From: Gymnorhina tibicen
Taxonomy: Eukaryota; Chordata; Aves; Passeriformes; Artamidae
Assembly: GCA_013399875.1 (NCBI GenBank)
Contig: VXAZ01008140.1
Coordinates: forward strand, 124,001 to 188,000
Reading direction: 5' to 3'
Length of the DNA stretch: 64,000 bases
The first letter of the stretch is position 1, and every line of letters begins with the position of its first letter. The translations under genes and the position numbers were made by a program. This document shows positions 45,184 to 58,230 of the stretch, in pieces. Under the pieces are notes generated by a model that was not told the DNA's origin, ran no database searches, and saw only the letters and a program-made list of their open reading frames with translations.

Positions 45184-45888
45184 CTGCAAAATAGAGACAC
45201 GAGGCTCTTTTCATACAACTGCTTTCATTTCTGAATGGCCATCACTCCCGTGGTCTGTAGGGAACACCAGTTCCCTCCCACATCTCAGAGGAGTTCTCAC
45301 TGTGCAAGATCTGGATGGAGAGGCCAGCAGTGGGTATGCTGAGGCACCTTAACAGGAAAAGAGCTCAGAAGACCCTTAATCTTCCTGGCTCCCATCTGAA
45401 ACAACTGCAGTGGGTAACCTGAAAGTGTCTGGTTTACCCTCTCCCTTCACAGTACAGCACTACTGGCCCTCCTTGAGGTCTGTGTCTTTCCCCAGTGACT
45501 CCCCTAAAGCTGTGGGCTCAGTTCTGACACCATCAGCCTCCCTCCTGCTCCCCCTTCCACTCTACACTCCAACTCCTCCTGTTACATCTGACCCTGTCCC
45601 AAACCCAAACTTGTCCTTCTTTTCTACCTTCCCTTCCAAAATCCACCCCAGGCTACATTCTCCCTGGTAGATTCATGGCTCCCTTTTGCTTTCCAGGGGT
45701 CTGACCTTGTCTTTCCTTATGGCTGCTAGGACTCTAGCCAAGTCTTTCACATCTCTGACCACGCTGAAGCTGGCAAGGATAGAGAAGCTGGGAATGGGAT
45801 AAGCAGTGGGGAAGAGACAGACAGAGAAAGAAATGACGTGTCTGTGTGCAAGGAAAGATGAATGGAGAGAGAGTGATAAGACACTTGC
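45184..45888 (-). other. COL27A1 GC-AG intron (705 nt)
   Basis: The upstream exon ends CCG and the intron starts GCAAGT (plus-strand ACTTGC at 45883-45888). The acceptor is ATTTTGCAG. GC in place of GT is the common non-canonical class; the rest of the donor fits U1 well. Confidence 0.85.
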
Positions 45889-45942
45889 CGGGTTGCCTGG
45901 AGGCCCTTTTGCTCCTGGAGGTCCAGAAGGTCCTTGGATACC
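45889..45942 (-). CDS. COL27A1: COL27A1 helix exon (54 nt) with GC donor
   Basis: GIQGPSGPPGAKGPPGNP, six triplets; GIxGPSGPPGxKGxPG shared with human. Acceptor TTTTTCTAG. The exon must end at this point to keep six triplets and phase 0, which forces the GCAAGT donor. Confidence 0.94.
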
Positions 45943-46155
45943 CTAGAAAAATTAAAAACACCAGGGTCAGCTCCAACCCAGCAGCAATCCTTCACATCTC
46001 TTGACAGAAATGTGCACCTCAAAAATGCTCCAGTGACAGGAGGGAAGAGGTGGCCCTCTAAGCGTGAGATAGGGTCCAGATTCTTCCTCCTGGACCAGGA
46101 CTCAAAACTTAAGGACTTGAGATTATGAAAGGAAGTAGAAGTGATGGACACTTAC

Positions 46156-46200
46156 TGGGAAGCCACATGCTCCACTCTCCCCGGTGTCTCCCATCTTGCC
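46156..46200 (-). CDS. COL27A1: COL27A1 helix exon (45 nt) with a helix cysteine
   Basis: GKMGDTGESGACGFP, five triplets. The Y position of the fourth triplet is cysteine (TGT), rare in fibrillar helices. As I recall, human COL27A1 has arginine at this place (GSRGFPG), so a CGT to TGT change is a simple origin. Acceptor GTTCACAG, donor GTAAGT. Confidence 0.93.
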
Positions 46201-46332
46201 CTGTGAACACACAGTTACAGCAATTATCAGCTGGGGATGTGCTGACGCACCTGTGGTGCTTTGGCCTGGAGAGCACTGAGGACATGTGGGTGTCCCCAGG
46301 GTTGGCAGCTCTGGCTCTCACAGAGGACATAC

Positions 46333-46377
46333 CTGCAGCCCATCTGGGCCCACCCTGCCTGGCTCCCCTGGTCGGCC
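46333..46377 (-). CDS. COL27A1: COL27A1 helix exon (45 nt)
   Basis: GRPGEPGRVGPDGLQ, five triplets. Acceptor TTTTGCAG, donor GTATGT. It pairs with the neighbouring 45-nt exon across a 132-nt intron. Confidence 0.93.
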
Positions 46378-46735
46378 CTGCAAAACAAAAAGGCAAGACA
46401 CGTCAGCAGGAGCACAAGCCGTTGGTGATGCTCTTCTGCCCCAGCCCATCTGCTCTAGCATTTTTGTGCATCAAATTTCCCTTCCAGTTCCCTGCAGCTT
46501 TTGAGAGGCCAAACACCCGGGATCATGCCCCAAGGAACACCCCAACCAGCTGTGAGTGTGGGCAAGGGCCATGAAGCCAATGCTGGATAGATTTTACTCT
46601 GGTTGCAAGACAGACTCATCCCTGCTGGTGGATCCTCATGGAGCAATTGAACATCCCCTGTTCCTGGAGGAAGATGTGACTTTGATCCTGCCCAGAGCAT
46701 TTCACAACACAGCTGAGAGCAGCCTTGGCATTCAC
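46378..46735 (-). other. COL27A1 intron
   Basis: A 358-nt intron; nothing else recognised. Confidence 0.8.
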
Positions 46736-46789
46736 CTTGACACCTTGTGACCCTTGCTCGCCTATTGGTCCATCAGGCCCTCTGGCGCC
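46736..46789 (-). CDS. COL27A1: COL27A1 helix exon (54 nt)
   Basis: GARGPDGPIGEQGSQGVK, six triplets; RGPDGPxGEQGSxGxK shared with human. Acceptor CTCCTTCTAG, donor GTGAAT. Confidence 0.95.
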
Positions 46790-49700
46790 CTAGAAGGAGG
46801 CAAAAGAGAGGCAAAAATAAGAACACAGAGGATATGGCTCACTGGCAAATCCAGCTGTCACTTTAGCCTTGGCCACCAGGACAGTCCATGAGATCAGTCC
46901 TGGCTAAGCCAACTTATACCTGCTTTGGTTGAGCACAGCGGCTCAGAGCCCAGGACTCAAAATATTCTTTCTGTGTTTTGTTGCTTCATTTCTCACGTTA
47001 CCAGCACACAGCACTTTTTATTCCTGTTAAACCAACTACCAACCACAAACCCAAGCCAGAGGAGAAAAGCAGGCCAGGAACAACCTATTTTCAGACAATG
47101 GTTACACGACAACAGTTTTGCAATGCACAGACAAACTTGCAGTTCCAGCCTTAATAACAGCAAACCTCTTCCTTCCTAGAAACCTTGCTTTCCAACACCT
47201 TTGCCCTTAACCCTCAGCACACCACACTGTCTCATGGTCACAATCAGGGCAATAAAGCTACAAAATATAGAGGTGCACAAGCCCCCACTGTACAGTACCT
47301 TCACATTGTCTTGGGCCCCAAATTCCCCTCAAAGAGAAGGGTATATTTTCTGGCAGCTGAACTCCAAGCCCTCAGCTACAGCTACGTGATATTTAAAGAT
47401 CTGGCTGCTGTTAAGGACCAGGCAGGTGTTCATGCATATGGAGGTGGGGAGGGTCTGGTGCCACGCCCAGCATCTGCTCCCGGGTGTGTGAGCGTGTGGT
47501 GGGCACAGGGACCTTGGGAGGTGTGTGGGACACACACCCTGCTGCAAATGAGCAGGTGTGAGTAGCTAAAATTGAACAGTTCATGGTACAGCTTGGGCAT
47601 CACTGAGGAAGGGGCATCCTTGTTCTTTCAGGGGGTTCCAAGTGAGGAGAGTCCTGGGAAGAGGGTAAGGATATGATCATAAAATCACAGAAAAAATGGT
47701 TTGGGTTGAAAGGGACCTTAAAGACTACCTTTCAAGCTCATTTCAGGAAAGCTGAACAAAAGCTGAACACACAATCCTCTGCACCATCTGACCCCCAGAG
47801 ACCAGTGTGTCACATTGACAGGGAATAAAGAGCCACAGTGAAAGAAAATAAAAGAGTTAAAAAAGGGCATATCAAGAGACTATTAACAGACGTCATGTTC
47901 GTAATCAGTTCATGAGCTCAGTTGGGACTCTTAGGCACTACTGCAATATAAATAATAAATAAAAACAAAGAGCAGTGCTAGAATGTAGTGGTAAGAGGAA
48001 TTCTGAGAGCTGGCCAGTGCAGAAAGGGAAAACAGGAGCCAATGTGCTTAATCGGGATGCAAACCCAGTGCCAAAAGTAATAACGGGGCTAGGGAGCCAG
48101 TGTGTTAGAAAAGTAACTCCAGGATGATAGGCAAAGAGAGAGACTCACAAAGAAAGGCAGTGTACAGCAGAAATGTATAGGAACCCCAGCCAAATTATTA
48201 CAGCAAACAAACATTGTCAATATAAAATAATGCAAAAACTCCTACTGCGCTTGGCAAAGCCCTGTGCTGCTGAGAGGAGCAGAGATTGAATAACCAAGAG
48301 CCTGTATTGCACTGCCAGTATGGCACAGCTCTGAAGAACGCTCAGCCTGGCCTCCAGGACAGACAGACAGAGGGCTGTGCCTCAGATGGGATCCCCTCAA
48401 CCAAAGGGGTGTTTCGCAGATGAGGCTGTGCTGCACAAATATCACAGCACCTCTCACCAGCCCAACACCCCAAGTGATGTGGCTCATGCTGGCCCCTAGA
48501 TCAGACAGCAGTGAAGACCAAAAGTTCTATTCATCCACGTCCCTATAAACCTCAAAGCACAATGACAAAGACCAGAAAGTCGTTTAAAAACAGGGCTACT
48601 GACAGCTCGAGTCAGACAGCCTTGTTAGTTGGGGTGGTGGCAGAGCAGGTCCTGGAGGCATCTTGGAGGCTGCCTGGGGTGACTGGGACACCCAGAAAAT
48701 ACCCAGACCTGCACTGGGAAGGGAGGCGTCAGCACAGGTATGATGTTGGCACTTTGAGAAAGCACCCTCGACAACCAAATGCTCATCCTCCCTGGAAAAC
48801 AAACTATTCCCCTTCTCCTTGAGCAGTCACTTGGATATTTTGTGCAATTACATCTTTACTATCTGAGATGATGTGGTGAAGCAGGGGAAGGATGTGCGGA
48901 GGGCAAGGATTCAGTAGCTCAGGCCTGGAAGAGGGAAACGGGGATCAGAAACAAGTGGGACATGGAAATGACAGTGATGGTCCGGGTTAGAGTTGGGAAG
49001 GAAACTGGAATGAGTCTGGCCCCTCCAGACCCATCTTCTGTAGCCTGTCCTGCCCTGTCCAGCCCTTTTGCCAGTGCTGGGGCTGCTCTGAGCCAGGTGG
49101 AGGCTGTCGGGTGCCCTCAGTGATGGCTGTGGCTGGCTGACTGGGCAAGTGTTTACAGTATCCTCATCTCTTCCAGCAGAGCCCTGTCACCAGCATGGCA
49201 GGATCTGCCAGGGCAATCTCACTTCACAGCAGTCACCTGCCTAATCCCATCACAACACATCTCATCGGCATCTGACCTGAAGAAGGAGAAAGTGACCCTC
49301 TATTCTCAAATGCACGTGGGCAAGCTTCATCTCCTCCAGCCTCCTGGGCTGAAACCTGGGATAAAGGCTTCCCCTAATTTGCCCTGACAGGAAGAGCTAC
49401 ATTTAGTCAATTAGTTAAATCTTTAAAACTCTCTATTACTGACAGTGCTGGTTAGAGATGAGTGAGTGAGGTCCTGGCAGCTCTCCAGGGAGCATCCCAA
49501 TGCCAAGAGCCTCAAGGCACAGCACGGTGCCTTCCCCCTGCAGACCCGGCAGCTTGGCCTTGCAGGCAGGGCTGAGCACAGCCCCTGGGCTCGCCTTGCA
49601 CCCTCAGTGCCCCTCAGTCAGTGGAAGCTAAGACAGCATTTCCCTGAGCTGAGCGACACCAAGCAGTGCTATCAGAAACCCCGGACTAAACAAGGGCTTA

Positions 49701-52700
49701 TGATAGTGGCCAGATGAGAACAGCTCACAGATGTAGGGAAACTCAGCTCCAGGCTTTGCCAGTCCAGGTGAGGCAATAGGGATATATCCTGCATCTAAAG
49801 TAGACAATGTTCCTGCAGAACTATGTACTCAACAAGGTGTTTCTGCAGAGCAGCGCTGCATTTTCTCCTGTTAAACACCTACTCAGAGCTCAGACAGAGA
49901 CAGTGACCAGCCTCTGAACAGCAGCATGAAGGAGCAGTCAGTAGCTCCTTTCCAGAATTCCAAAGCTCCTTCCTTACCCAGTTATCCAAATATTGATATT
50001 TCGCTAGCACAGTCTGGCCAAACAAAAAAGCAAGCAGATGCTTTTAGTGAAGCCAAAGGGAGACATCCCTGGCCATGGATCTGGAACGAACTTTTCCTCA
50101 AACACTTCTAAGGCTTTCTCAGTCAACTAGAAAGATCCTTGGAAGCAAAACAATACCCACCACTTCTCCATGAACAACAACTCAGCTGGGCTTGGAAAGG
50201 CAAATATTTTCAGGTTTGCTTAGATAAGACCAGTTTACAAATTCCTGGCATTTACAAATTCCTGCAGTTGGTGATGCTGGAAAGCATTGGGTCCATGTGG
50301 CAGAGGCAGCAATTCCTTCCCTCTGGCATGGAGCAGCAAAGGGCCTGGAGTGCAGGTGTGCTCCCCCTTATCTTGGATTTGCAGGCTTCACCTGGGCAGC
50401 AGTTGATGCAGGAGCTGGATGAATAAAAGGCATGGTGGAAAAGAGAAACGTGCTTTGGGATTTGAAAAGCTCCTCTGTATCACCCGAGCCAGAACCCAGC
50501 ATTGAGAGGATAAAATTCTAGAAATATTGACAGGCACCTTGGCCAGGAGAGTAGGGCAAGGTAATGCACTTTACAGCAGGATTTCAGGTGCAGCTTTATG
50601 ATATGAGTTACAAAATCATGGCTCTGGTTGATATTCAGCCTTTCATAGAGATTCCCAGTCTTTTTGATGACATTATCTTTAGGAGAGCATGCTAGAGACC
50701 ACACATTTTCCTGCTGTGAGGAGCTGATTAGTAGAAATGTGCTTTAGGATTTAAGTGACATAGGGTGAGGGGCTTGCTGGACCAGCTGCCTCCAAATTTA
50801 AATCTTGATTTGGTTAAATAATTAGGTTTAAGCATGTACATAGCTGTCACTAGCTGGATGTTAAGCACATGTCCAAGTGCTACACTGAGTACAGGTGAAG
50901 GGAAATGAGCCTGGGCTCACACATCCAAGTTTCTTCTCCTTAGGGAAGAGGAAAAGGGAAACAACATTTGAGGAAGATTGTTCGGTATCGGTTTGGTGGA
51001 ATAAACAAAGACTTGTGAAGGAACAATAGTTCTGTCAGGACTAAAAAGAAGGTTACAATTTTTAAAAAACTTTTCTTTTAAAAATAAGCATATCTTGACA
51101 ATATAAAAGCTATCACAACATAAATGCAGACCCCCAAAAGTCTCCATTGTTCTTTATAATCAAAACCATATTTGCTATTTATGTTTCCTTCAAAAGCAAA
51201 ATTACTTTAATGAAGCATGCACAAACAGAGTTCATGGAATCCAAAAACATCTGGCAGGGGCTGCATTCATGTTTCCACTCTGAACTGAATTACATCCCTT
51301 CTGTAAGCTAGGATAGACAGAGGATAATGTCTGAAATTACGACTGGGGGATCATTTCCCCATCCTGAGTAAAGCAAGAGCTGGAATCACAGGAGGAAGTA
51401 AGCAAACATAGGATACTATGTGCCTGGAATATCTTCTGAGAGTATGAAGAGAAGGAAAATGTGAACGAGAGAGATTCAAACCAGAAATCCTCCAGGCAGG
51501 AGATCTGCTGGTTCTTACAATACTGACTTCCCTACATCATATCCACTGAAATCTGTAGAATTTCAAAGCAAAGCCCAGGTTCCTCCTTTCTGCTGGGGAT
51601 CTTAGAAAGCATATCTCTGCCTCACAAATTCTGTATGGATTATATCACTGCAGTGCTCAAACAACACCAGATCTCCACCACAGCCCAGCAGTGGGAGGTG
51701 AGAGCAGGAGCACCAGCAGCAGATCCAGAGGCTCAGTCCTTGCTGCTAGAGCTTTACTCCTCTCCAATACTAGTGTCCTTAGGGTAAGATCAATTCCTTA
51801 ATGCTCCCTTTTCCCCAGGCACTGCCTCCTTTCTACCTCAATGCTCTGCACATCCTGAGGTGACTTTCTGCAGGGCACTGCAGCCTGTCAGGATACAGCC
51901 ACTGCTGCATTCTTGGTTTGCAGGGCTGGGATGCACTTTGAAGTCTGGCTTCCTCGGTGCAGGAATGTCCAGAGGGAGTGACTGACACAGGATCTGCTGG
52001 ACTGAACATCTGGAGAGGAAATGTAAACCCGGACCATGAAGCTCTACTATATGATATGTCATTTTGAGGATGGACAGTGTTGGTGGCAGCTGAAGTTCCA
52101 CAGGATTTCTCTGGAGGATTTGACACCCTCTCTATGGATCCAGCTACAGCCAAAGGCAGGTCGCTGATGTCCCAGGCAACCTCCTTTCTTGGGAGCTGAA
52201 TCCAGCTTTCCTTGTGGGCTGAGGACTTGAGGCCAGTATGGATGTAAGAAGCTGAAGAAGGTTTATGTGAGTACATCTTAGACAACCCAAGAGCCAGACA
52301 CTGCAGTTGCCTGTGGATGCCTGCTGAAAGGAGAAGCTCAGTGGCAGGGATGGGGCTGGCAGCCAGGAGGAGGCAGTTCCAGGACTCCTTCTCTGTCACT
52401 GCAAACATTAAAGGCACTGGCAAAAGCACCTGATCCCCTCAGAGGACCCACCTCTCCAAGAGCCCGCACATTTGCAGCCTGGATTCATCCAGAAGGTGTT
52501 TCCTGTTCAACCCTGTGCTGCAGTTTTACCTTGAGATTTTTTCACCATCCATTCAGAGCCTGCCATGAAGGAACACCTCCAGTTTCTCGTCCATCATGAT
52601 CATGGATGTCCCAGACAGCCCAGTTAATCCCTGCTGTGCAGCACAGAGGAACCTCATTCCCCAGGGGCCCCTTTGCAAGTGAAGCTGGGGAGTGAACTCC

Positions 52701-54170
52701 ATGGGCCTTCCCACCAAGGAGCACAGAGGAATGGGAGCTGTTTTTCCCAATCACAAGTTAAAAGATGAACCGTGATAAACATCTGCCAAGATTGGATGTT
52801 ACTGGCATCCTTCTAGATGGGATTTTAAAGTTTAGAGCAGTTCCAGGGTTCGTAACTCCATGGTTACAAAGCTTCCTAGTTGGTTATTCCATTTTCCTTT
52901 GCTGGTCCCCGCTATTTGAAGAGACCATTCACTCTGGCATAGGGAAACACACAATCCTCGGCTGTCCTGAATCCCCCAAGCAGAAGTTGCAGGAGAAGCA
53001 GAGAGTGGGAGTAGGTAAAATGTATAGTTTACTCCAGTGTATGTCTTTGAAAATGAAACATGGAAACAGATCCTTGAATGGAGAAATGCAAGATACGTTG
53101 TTGTTGGGGCCTTCAGCAGAACCCATGTATGCTCGCTATTAATACTTTGTAAAGCAGCTGGGCAAGGAAAAACAATCCAAAGCAGGGATGCTCCTGCAGT
53201 AAATATCCCGTTGGAGAAGAAAGATTGAAGAGCTCAGTGGGATGGGGGCTGGATGTCACAGGCAGGAAACAAGCAGCTTTGGCAGGTCTAGAGGTCATTG
53301 TCCTGTCGGCTTTCACCCAAACAGAGCAGGGAGAGCCACACAAGAACTGACTCCAAGTGTCTGTGAGCTCATTATTGAGGGAAACATGAACTCATAGCAC
53401 TGTCAGTGGTGCCAGGCAGTGCCTCACCCAGCACTAGGCTGGGAGCTGCTCTTGCCAGGCAGGGTGAGGAGTCACCTGTGCTTACAGGGTGGTACTGTTG
53501 AGGTATGTACAGATAAAATCAGGGCTGGAAAAATCCTTAGAAAGGCACAGGACATGCTTATAATTTGATCTACTGACAATGAAAAGCACACCTTCCTCAC
53601 ATCCCTGTGGAGCCCTGCTGGGAGGTGTCAGTCCTGTGAGACTGGAAGGGAACACATGGGTAGAACAGCTCAGCTCCATTATCTGTCAGCCTTGTCTCTT
53701 AATTCTATGTCATGACATAACATTTTCTCCTTCATCTGCCTCTGGTTATATCACAACACTTCATATCTCAGCTACTTTTTCTCCCACAGCAAGGAAGGCA
53801 CCTTTTCTGGTTTTCTACCTGCATCCTTTCCCCCAGCCCATCTATACCTTCAGACAACTAAATCTTCATCATCCTCACCAGAAACATTCATAAACTGTGT
53901 TTTGACATGGCAGGTAGCTGGAAAAGACAGGCTGGACCACTTCCATGATAACCTCTACTCTGGACACACCTCTGCCCTTACACATCCTTTGCATTCATAT
54001 CCCTGGTAAGATTTGTTTCAAGGACCACACAGCCTTTATGTACAGCAGAAACGTGGCTGTGGAGGTGCTGCCCAACTTCTGCTTATCTTCACACCCCCAG
54101 ACTAAACCACTAGATTGCTTTTCCAATGGCTGAAAGAGGAGAGGGATGAAAGCTCATGGAGAGTGCTTAC
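46790..54170 (-). other. COL27A1 intron (7.4 kb)
   Basis: A 7,381-nt intron. It holds a CR1 scrap at about 47680-47740. A 198-codon minus-strand open frame at 51833-52429 shows no domain or secretion signal and no codon pattern that I would trust. The flanking exons join as in human, so no helix exon is missing. Confidence 0.75.
47680..47740 (-). mobile_element. CR1 LINE 3' scrap
   Basis: The plus strand has AAATCACAGAAAAAATGGTT then TGGGTTGAAAGGGACCTTAA, the reverse complement of the CR1 3' terminus. Only about 60 bp are recognisable. Confidence 0.65.
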
Positions 54171-54224
54171 CCTGCGGCCTTTCATCCCTCGGATGCCTGG
54201 CGCACCATGGGCTCCTGCTGGACC
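54171..54224 (-). CDS. COL27A1: COL27A1 helix exon (54 nt)
   Basis: GPAGAHGAPGIRGMKGRR, six triplets; corresponds to human GSRGPPGMRGAKGRR. Basic C-terminal end. Acceptor CCCCTTCCAG, donor GTAAGC. Confidence 0.95.
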
Positions 54225-57200
54225 CTGGAAGGGGAAAAAGGAAACAAAATGAGGATGGAGGAGGAGGAAGGCAGCAGCTTTGGTAAGACCCTACATTCCT
54301 GTGTGATCTCAGGGGCCTCAGATGCAGACCCTTGACCAGCAGATTGGTTCATTAAACTTGCTAAAAACATTGCCATGTTTACTTGTCTATAAATGGCCTT
54401 TTTTTTTTAAACTCATGGGTTGTCTTTGTATTGTGAACATTTAGGCCAAAGATCCTGGCTGAGGTTTGTATGCTTAATGACCTGCAGCCTGTTATCTGTG
54501 TCAGTGGTGTGATGTGAAGAGAAGTTGAACATCCAGAATCCCCTCTGAATCTATTAAAAGCAGCTGTTGCTCAGCATCTGTTCAAAAATAATAATAACCA
54601 GGATCTGGTTTTTAGATGTCCAAATATAAAATCAGACACATCATCTTGGCTATTCAAGTTTGATCTTTTCAGCCAAATACTGACTTTAGGTAACTGTTAC
54701 CCTGTTAATGCTGCATAAATATTGATACTGGCAGATAGATACTAATTTAATGTGGACTGTTGGTGTTGTGGATGGTCCTTTCTTCTTAAAACTACACAAA
54801 GATTTCAGGTTTTCTTTTAACCTGGATTTGTACACACTTGATTCATTAACGTGCATACAGAAAATGAAGAAAGCCAGCTTTTTTTTCCTGCTAAAATATT
54901 TATCAGAGTCAAAAAAATAAAGGATCTATTTCTTTAACAGGACTTAGTTCTGTTCAGCTTTTAAACTTGATATTTAAAGTTAGTGCCTTTCTGCTGTCAG
55001 AAAAGAAAACCTCAAAATTACACATTCACTCCTTACTCTCTCAAACATTCCACATCAAATTTGACTGTCTATATTAATAGCTTTTACCAACTGTCAGCCC
55101 TGCAAACTCCATCATGGATCAGAACAGAATTGGACTGTGATCTTCCTACTGCTCCTACCACTGCCATTTATGAAGATTTTGCTTTTGTATTGGAGATATC
55201 TTTGTGCATAGCATGTAAGTTCAGGATACAAATGCTGAGCTGTTCTCACTCAGGATGGAAATGTCAGTTGACTAGAACTGTATTTGCGATCACAGTACAT
55301 CTCAGTTTTGGTAGTGAGGACAGCGGTGACTGGCACAGGCAGTGGATGTGTCAGATGCCTGTTTTATAGAGATTTTTATGTTAACTGTGTCCTGAAATGA
55401 AATTCTTAGTTGGTGTTTGGAATCTTCTCTGGAAGTCTCAGCCTATCCCAAATAGCTTATGAAAATACAAGAACAGAAACATTCATTGTAATGGCAAATG
55501 TTGAGAGGACAGCTAGATACCCTGCTGGAATTTCAAGGAACTGTTTAGGAGAAAATAAGTAACCTTTAATATTCATAATATATATATACATTATTTTCAA
55601 ACCTGTATATTAACACAAAAGATGCACCATAACGGTGAGTAAAGAGGAAAAAGGAATTCACAAGCCTCAGTAAACGGAAGCCAAGGGCAAAGTTTCCTAC
55701 CATTGACTATACCTTTGCTTCCCACTTCCAGTCACCTTTTGTTGAATTAATCAGTCATCACTGCTAAGGCTCATTCAAAGATTTTAACAGTTTAGGACAA
55801 ACAACAACTGCATGCCTCAGGTCTGTCTTGAAAGGCAAATAAGGAATGTTTGGTGGAAAAACAGCTGGAGTTAATGAGTGGAGATTTGATATTAGGAGAT
55901 TATTTGATTTACTGGCTCTGTGGGGAAGTTTGGCTTACTGAATTATGACTTTTTAAAATGCAGTTGTGGAGCAAACATTTTGCTTGGACGTACTTGTTAT
56001 TTGCCTGCAGGAGAAGAGGGAACTGAAGGCAGTGGAAGGACCTGGGGATGGTCTCAGCTCCCAGAGCTTTGCCAAGAGGTTTGGGTATCTCCACCTGGAT
56101 CTGATGCCTCAGATCATAACTATTGTTATGCCCCAGTGAAGACAGACAAAATTTGGCCTCACTTGAGTGATTCACATTTAGTGGTGCATGAGATGGTGCT
56201 CAGGGCTGGACCTCTCTGCCACAGGGCCAGCACAGAAACTGCCTCAGCCAAGGGCGCTCACAGGCCTGGAGCAGGAGGGAGCCCAATGCTCCAGCTGTCC
56301 CCAAGTTATGTAGCAGCTAACATGACGGGAAGTTGCTAAAAATGGGACATCTACAGATATCTAGATGCCTCCTAGGCTTCTGTCAACAGCACGTGCTGCC
56401 ACGAGGCGCCACAGAGCAGCTCAGCGCTGGGGGCTGTGGTGGCATTGTGCTGCTTTTATTGTAAGGACCTCGCTGGTGCCACGTTGCTGCTCTCCAGGCA
56501 GAGATGGGTCACCCTGAGGTGCTGCTTGACCTCAGATTTTCTCTTTTCCTCACCTCCACTGACTTGCTACTGCACAATCTGTGCCCAGGCAGAAGCTGCC
56601 TGCAGCCAGTGCACCCACAGCCTCCTCAAGCTCCGGCAGCAGCAGAGTTGACCCCAATTTGGAAGCCACACCTTTGGCACTGCCCGAGCATTTCACTGCT
56701 GTGATCTTTCTCCCAATTACCAGCACTGTGGGAATTCACACACTGAGCAAAATCCATTCCCTGCACCCACCCAGGGTGGCACCAGTGGCACTTGCACTGC
56801 TGGGAGAGTCCGAGCTCCATCTAAACAACGGCTGTGGGAAATTGGAGCCAGGCTAAAATCTGCCTCCATGGCGATTGCATGCTCCAGCCACAGCTGCAGT
56901 GTGCCAGATGAGCCCGTCCAGATGGAGGGTCTGTTTGGGGGAGCTGCTCTGCTGCTCTTCTCATGCCAGCAGTGGCTTTGACCATGCATGACGGTCACAC
57001 TGCATGACGTGGTCACCGTGATAAATGACTGTGATAAATCACTGTGAAACACCACTTTATCAGATGGTCACCACACTGCCAACCATTCCCAGCCTAGAAT
57101 ACCTTGAACTAGGGACCTTATGTCCTGCTAAAAGATTGAGGCTGGATTGTGACTTTTGCATCCTTCCTTAGGGAAATGGGCTACTAAATTTTGAATTAAG

Positions 57201-57367
57201 CACTGTACTTTTTTGCATCTCTTTCCATGTTGCTCCCACCCATGTCCCATCCCTTTCCCCATATCTCTTGTTCATATCAAACTCAAATAAACTGGAATGC
57301 AGTTGCTTGACTTAGCCCATAAATGCCCAGGATATGGTATTACAAGGTGATGACAGCCTTTACGTAC
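54225..57367 (-). other. COL27A1 intron (3.1 kb)
   Basis: A 3,143-nt intron. It contains a TATATATATA stretch near 55580 and the paired tandem repeats at 56984-57050. No gene recognised. Confidence 0.8.
56984..57050. repeat. Two adjacent tandem duplications
   Basis: TGCATGACGGTCAC is followed by TGCATGACGTGGTCAC (about 16-bp period), then GTGATAAATGACT by GTGATAAATCACT (13-bp period). The second copy of the first pair contains TGACGTGG, a CRE-like core. Confidence 0.7.
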
Positions 57368-57421
57368 TGTTGGTCCAGGGATCCCAGGAAAACCCACTCC
57401 TCCTGGCGTCCCAGGGTGCCC
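57368..57421 (-). CDS. COL27A1: COL27A1 helix exon (54 nt)
   Basis: GHPGTPGGVGFPGIPGPT, six triplets; corresponds to human GHPGMPGGMGTPGEPGPQ. Acceptor CCTTTTAG, donor GTACGT. Confidence 0.95.
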
Positions 57422-58230
57422 CTAAAAGGGAAGGAAGAAGAACATGCCTGCTGTGAATGCCCACAATCTGCACAGTCCTTCTTCCTCCAAGTGGGAAGAC
57501 AGGAAAAAAGGCATTGTTGGCTGCTTGCAAGGTTAGGCAGATCTGGTATTTGTCAGGGTAAAATTGCTCAGGGACAGAAGGAGATGGCCAGGCTGTCAAT
57601 AGCCCAGCTCCAACCTGGCCAGCAATATCAGCAGCAAGATTTTCTGAACAGACCAGAAGAGAATGGGCTGAATTAATATGAAAATACGGCCTTGGGTCTT
57701 GTACTATGGTAGACAGGAAACAAGTGTCAGAGCAAGACAAGATCCAACTGAGGTCCCCACAATCAAATTCCTAGATGTAGATCCCTGAATGGCAGAGCAC
57801 AGCAAGGCACAGTGACTGTGCTGCCCAAGCTCCCTGTATTTCCAGTTGCTCTGGGCAGTTTGGACAGATCCTTGTTCCTGGGCACCGTCTGTTCAAGAGC
57901 CAGGATGCTTGGGAACAGGCAATCCTTCAGTTCCTGGTTGTCTGCACTTGACACAGCAGGTCCTCAGCTGGTGGAGCCACAGAACACACCTCAAAACCCA
58001 GCGTTGCTCTGAAGGGGAAACTGCCGAACACAACTGCTGGGGAGAAGGCTACACCTCAATATCCAGTCAGTCAAATGGCCATTCCCATTCCCACAGACAT
58101 GGGAAGAAACTGCAGCTGTTGTCATGGAACTAAAAGACCAGGAGAAGCTGCACCCTTGGCTAGGACAGAGACAGAGAGACAGGACAGAGAGCTAGGACAG
58201 GCAGCAAGAGAATGCAGACTTACTCCTTAC
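57422..58230 (-). other. COL27A1 intron
   Basis: An 809-nt intron; nothing else recognised. Confidence 0.8.

Noticed and set aside
44550..45194. 214-codon plus-strand open frame
   Set aside because: It overlaps a COL27A1 helix exon in antisense, and its C-terminal end is the reverse reading of Gly-X-Y codons. No family features.
51833..52429. 198-codon open frame on the minus strand in a COL27A1 intron
   Set aside because: No domain, signal peptide, splice context or promoter; low-complexity Ser/Pro/Leu mix typical of chance frames. A protein search or mass spectrometry would be needed to revive it.
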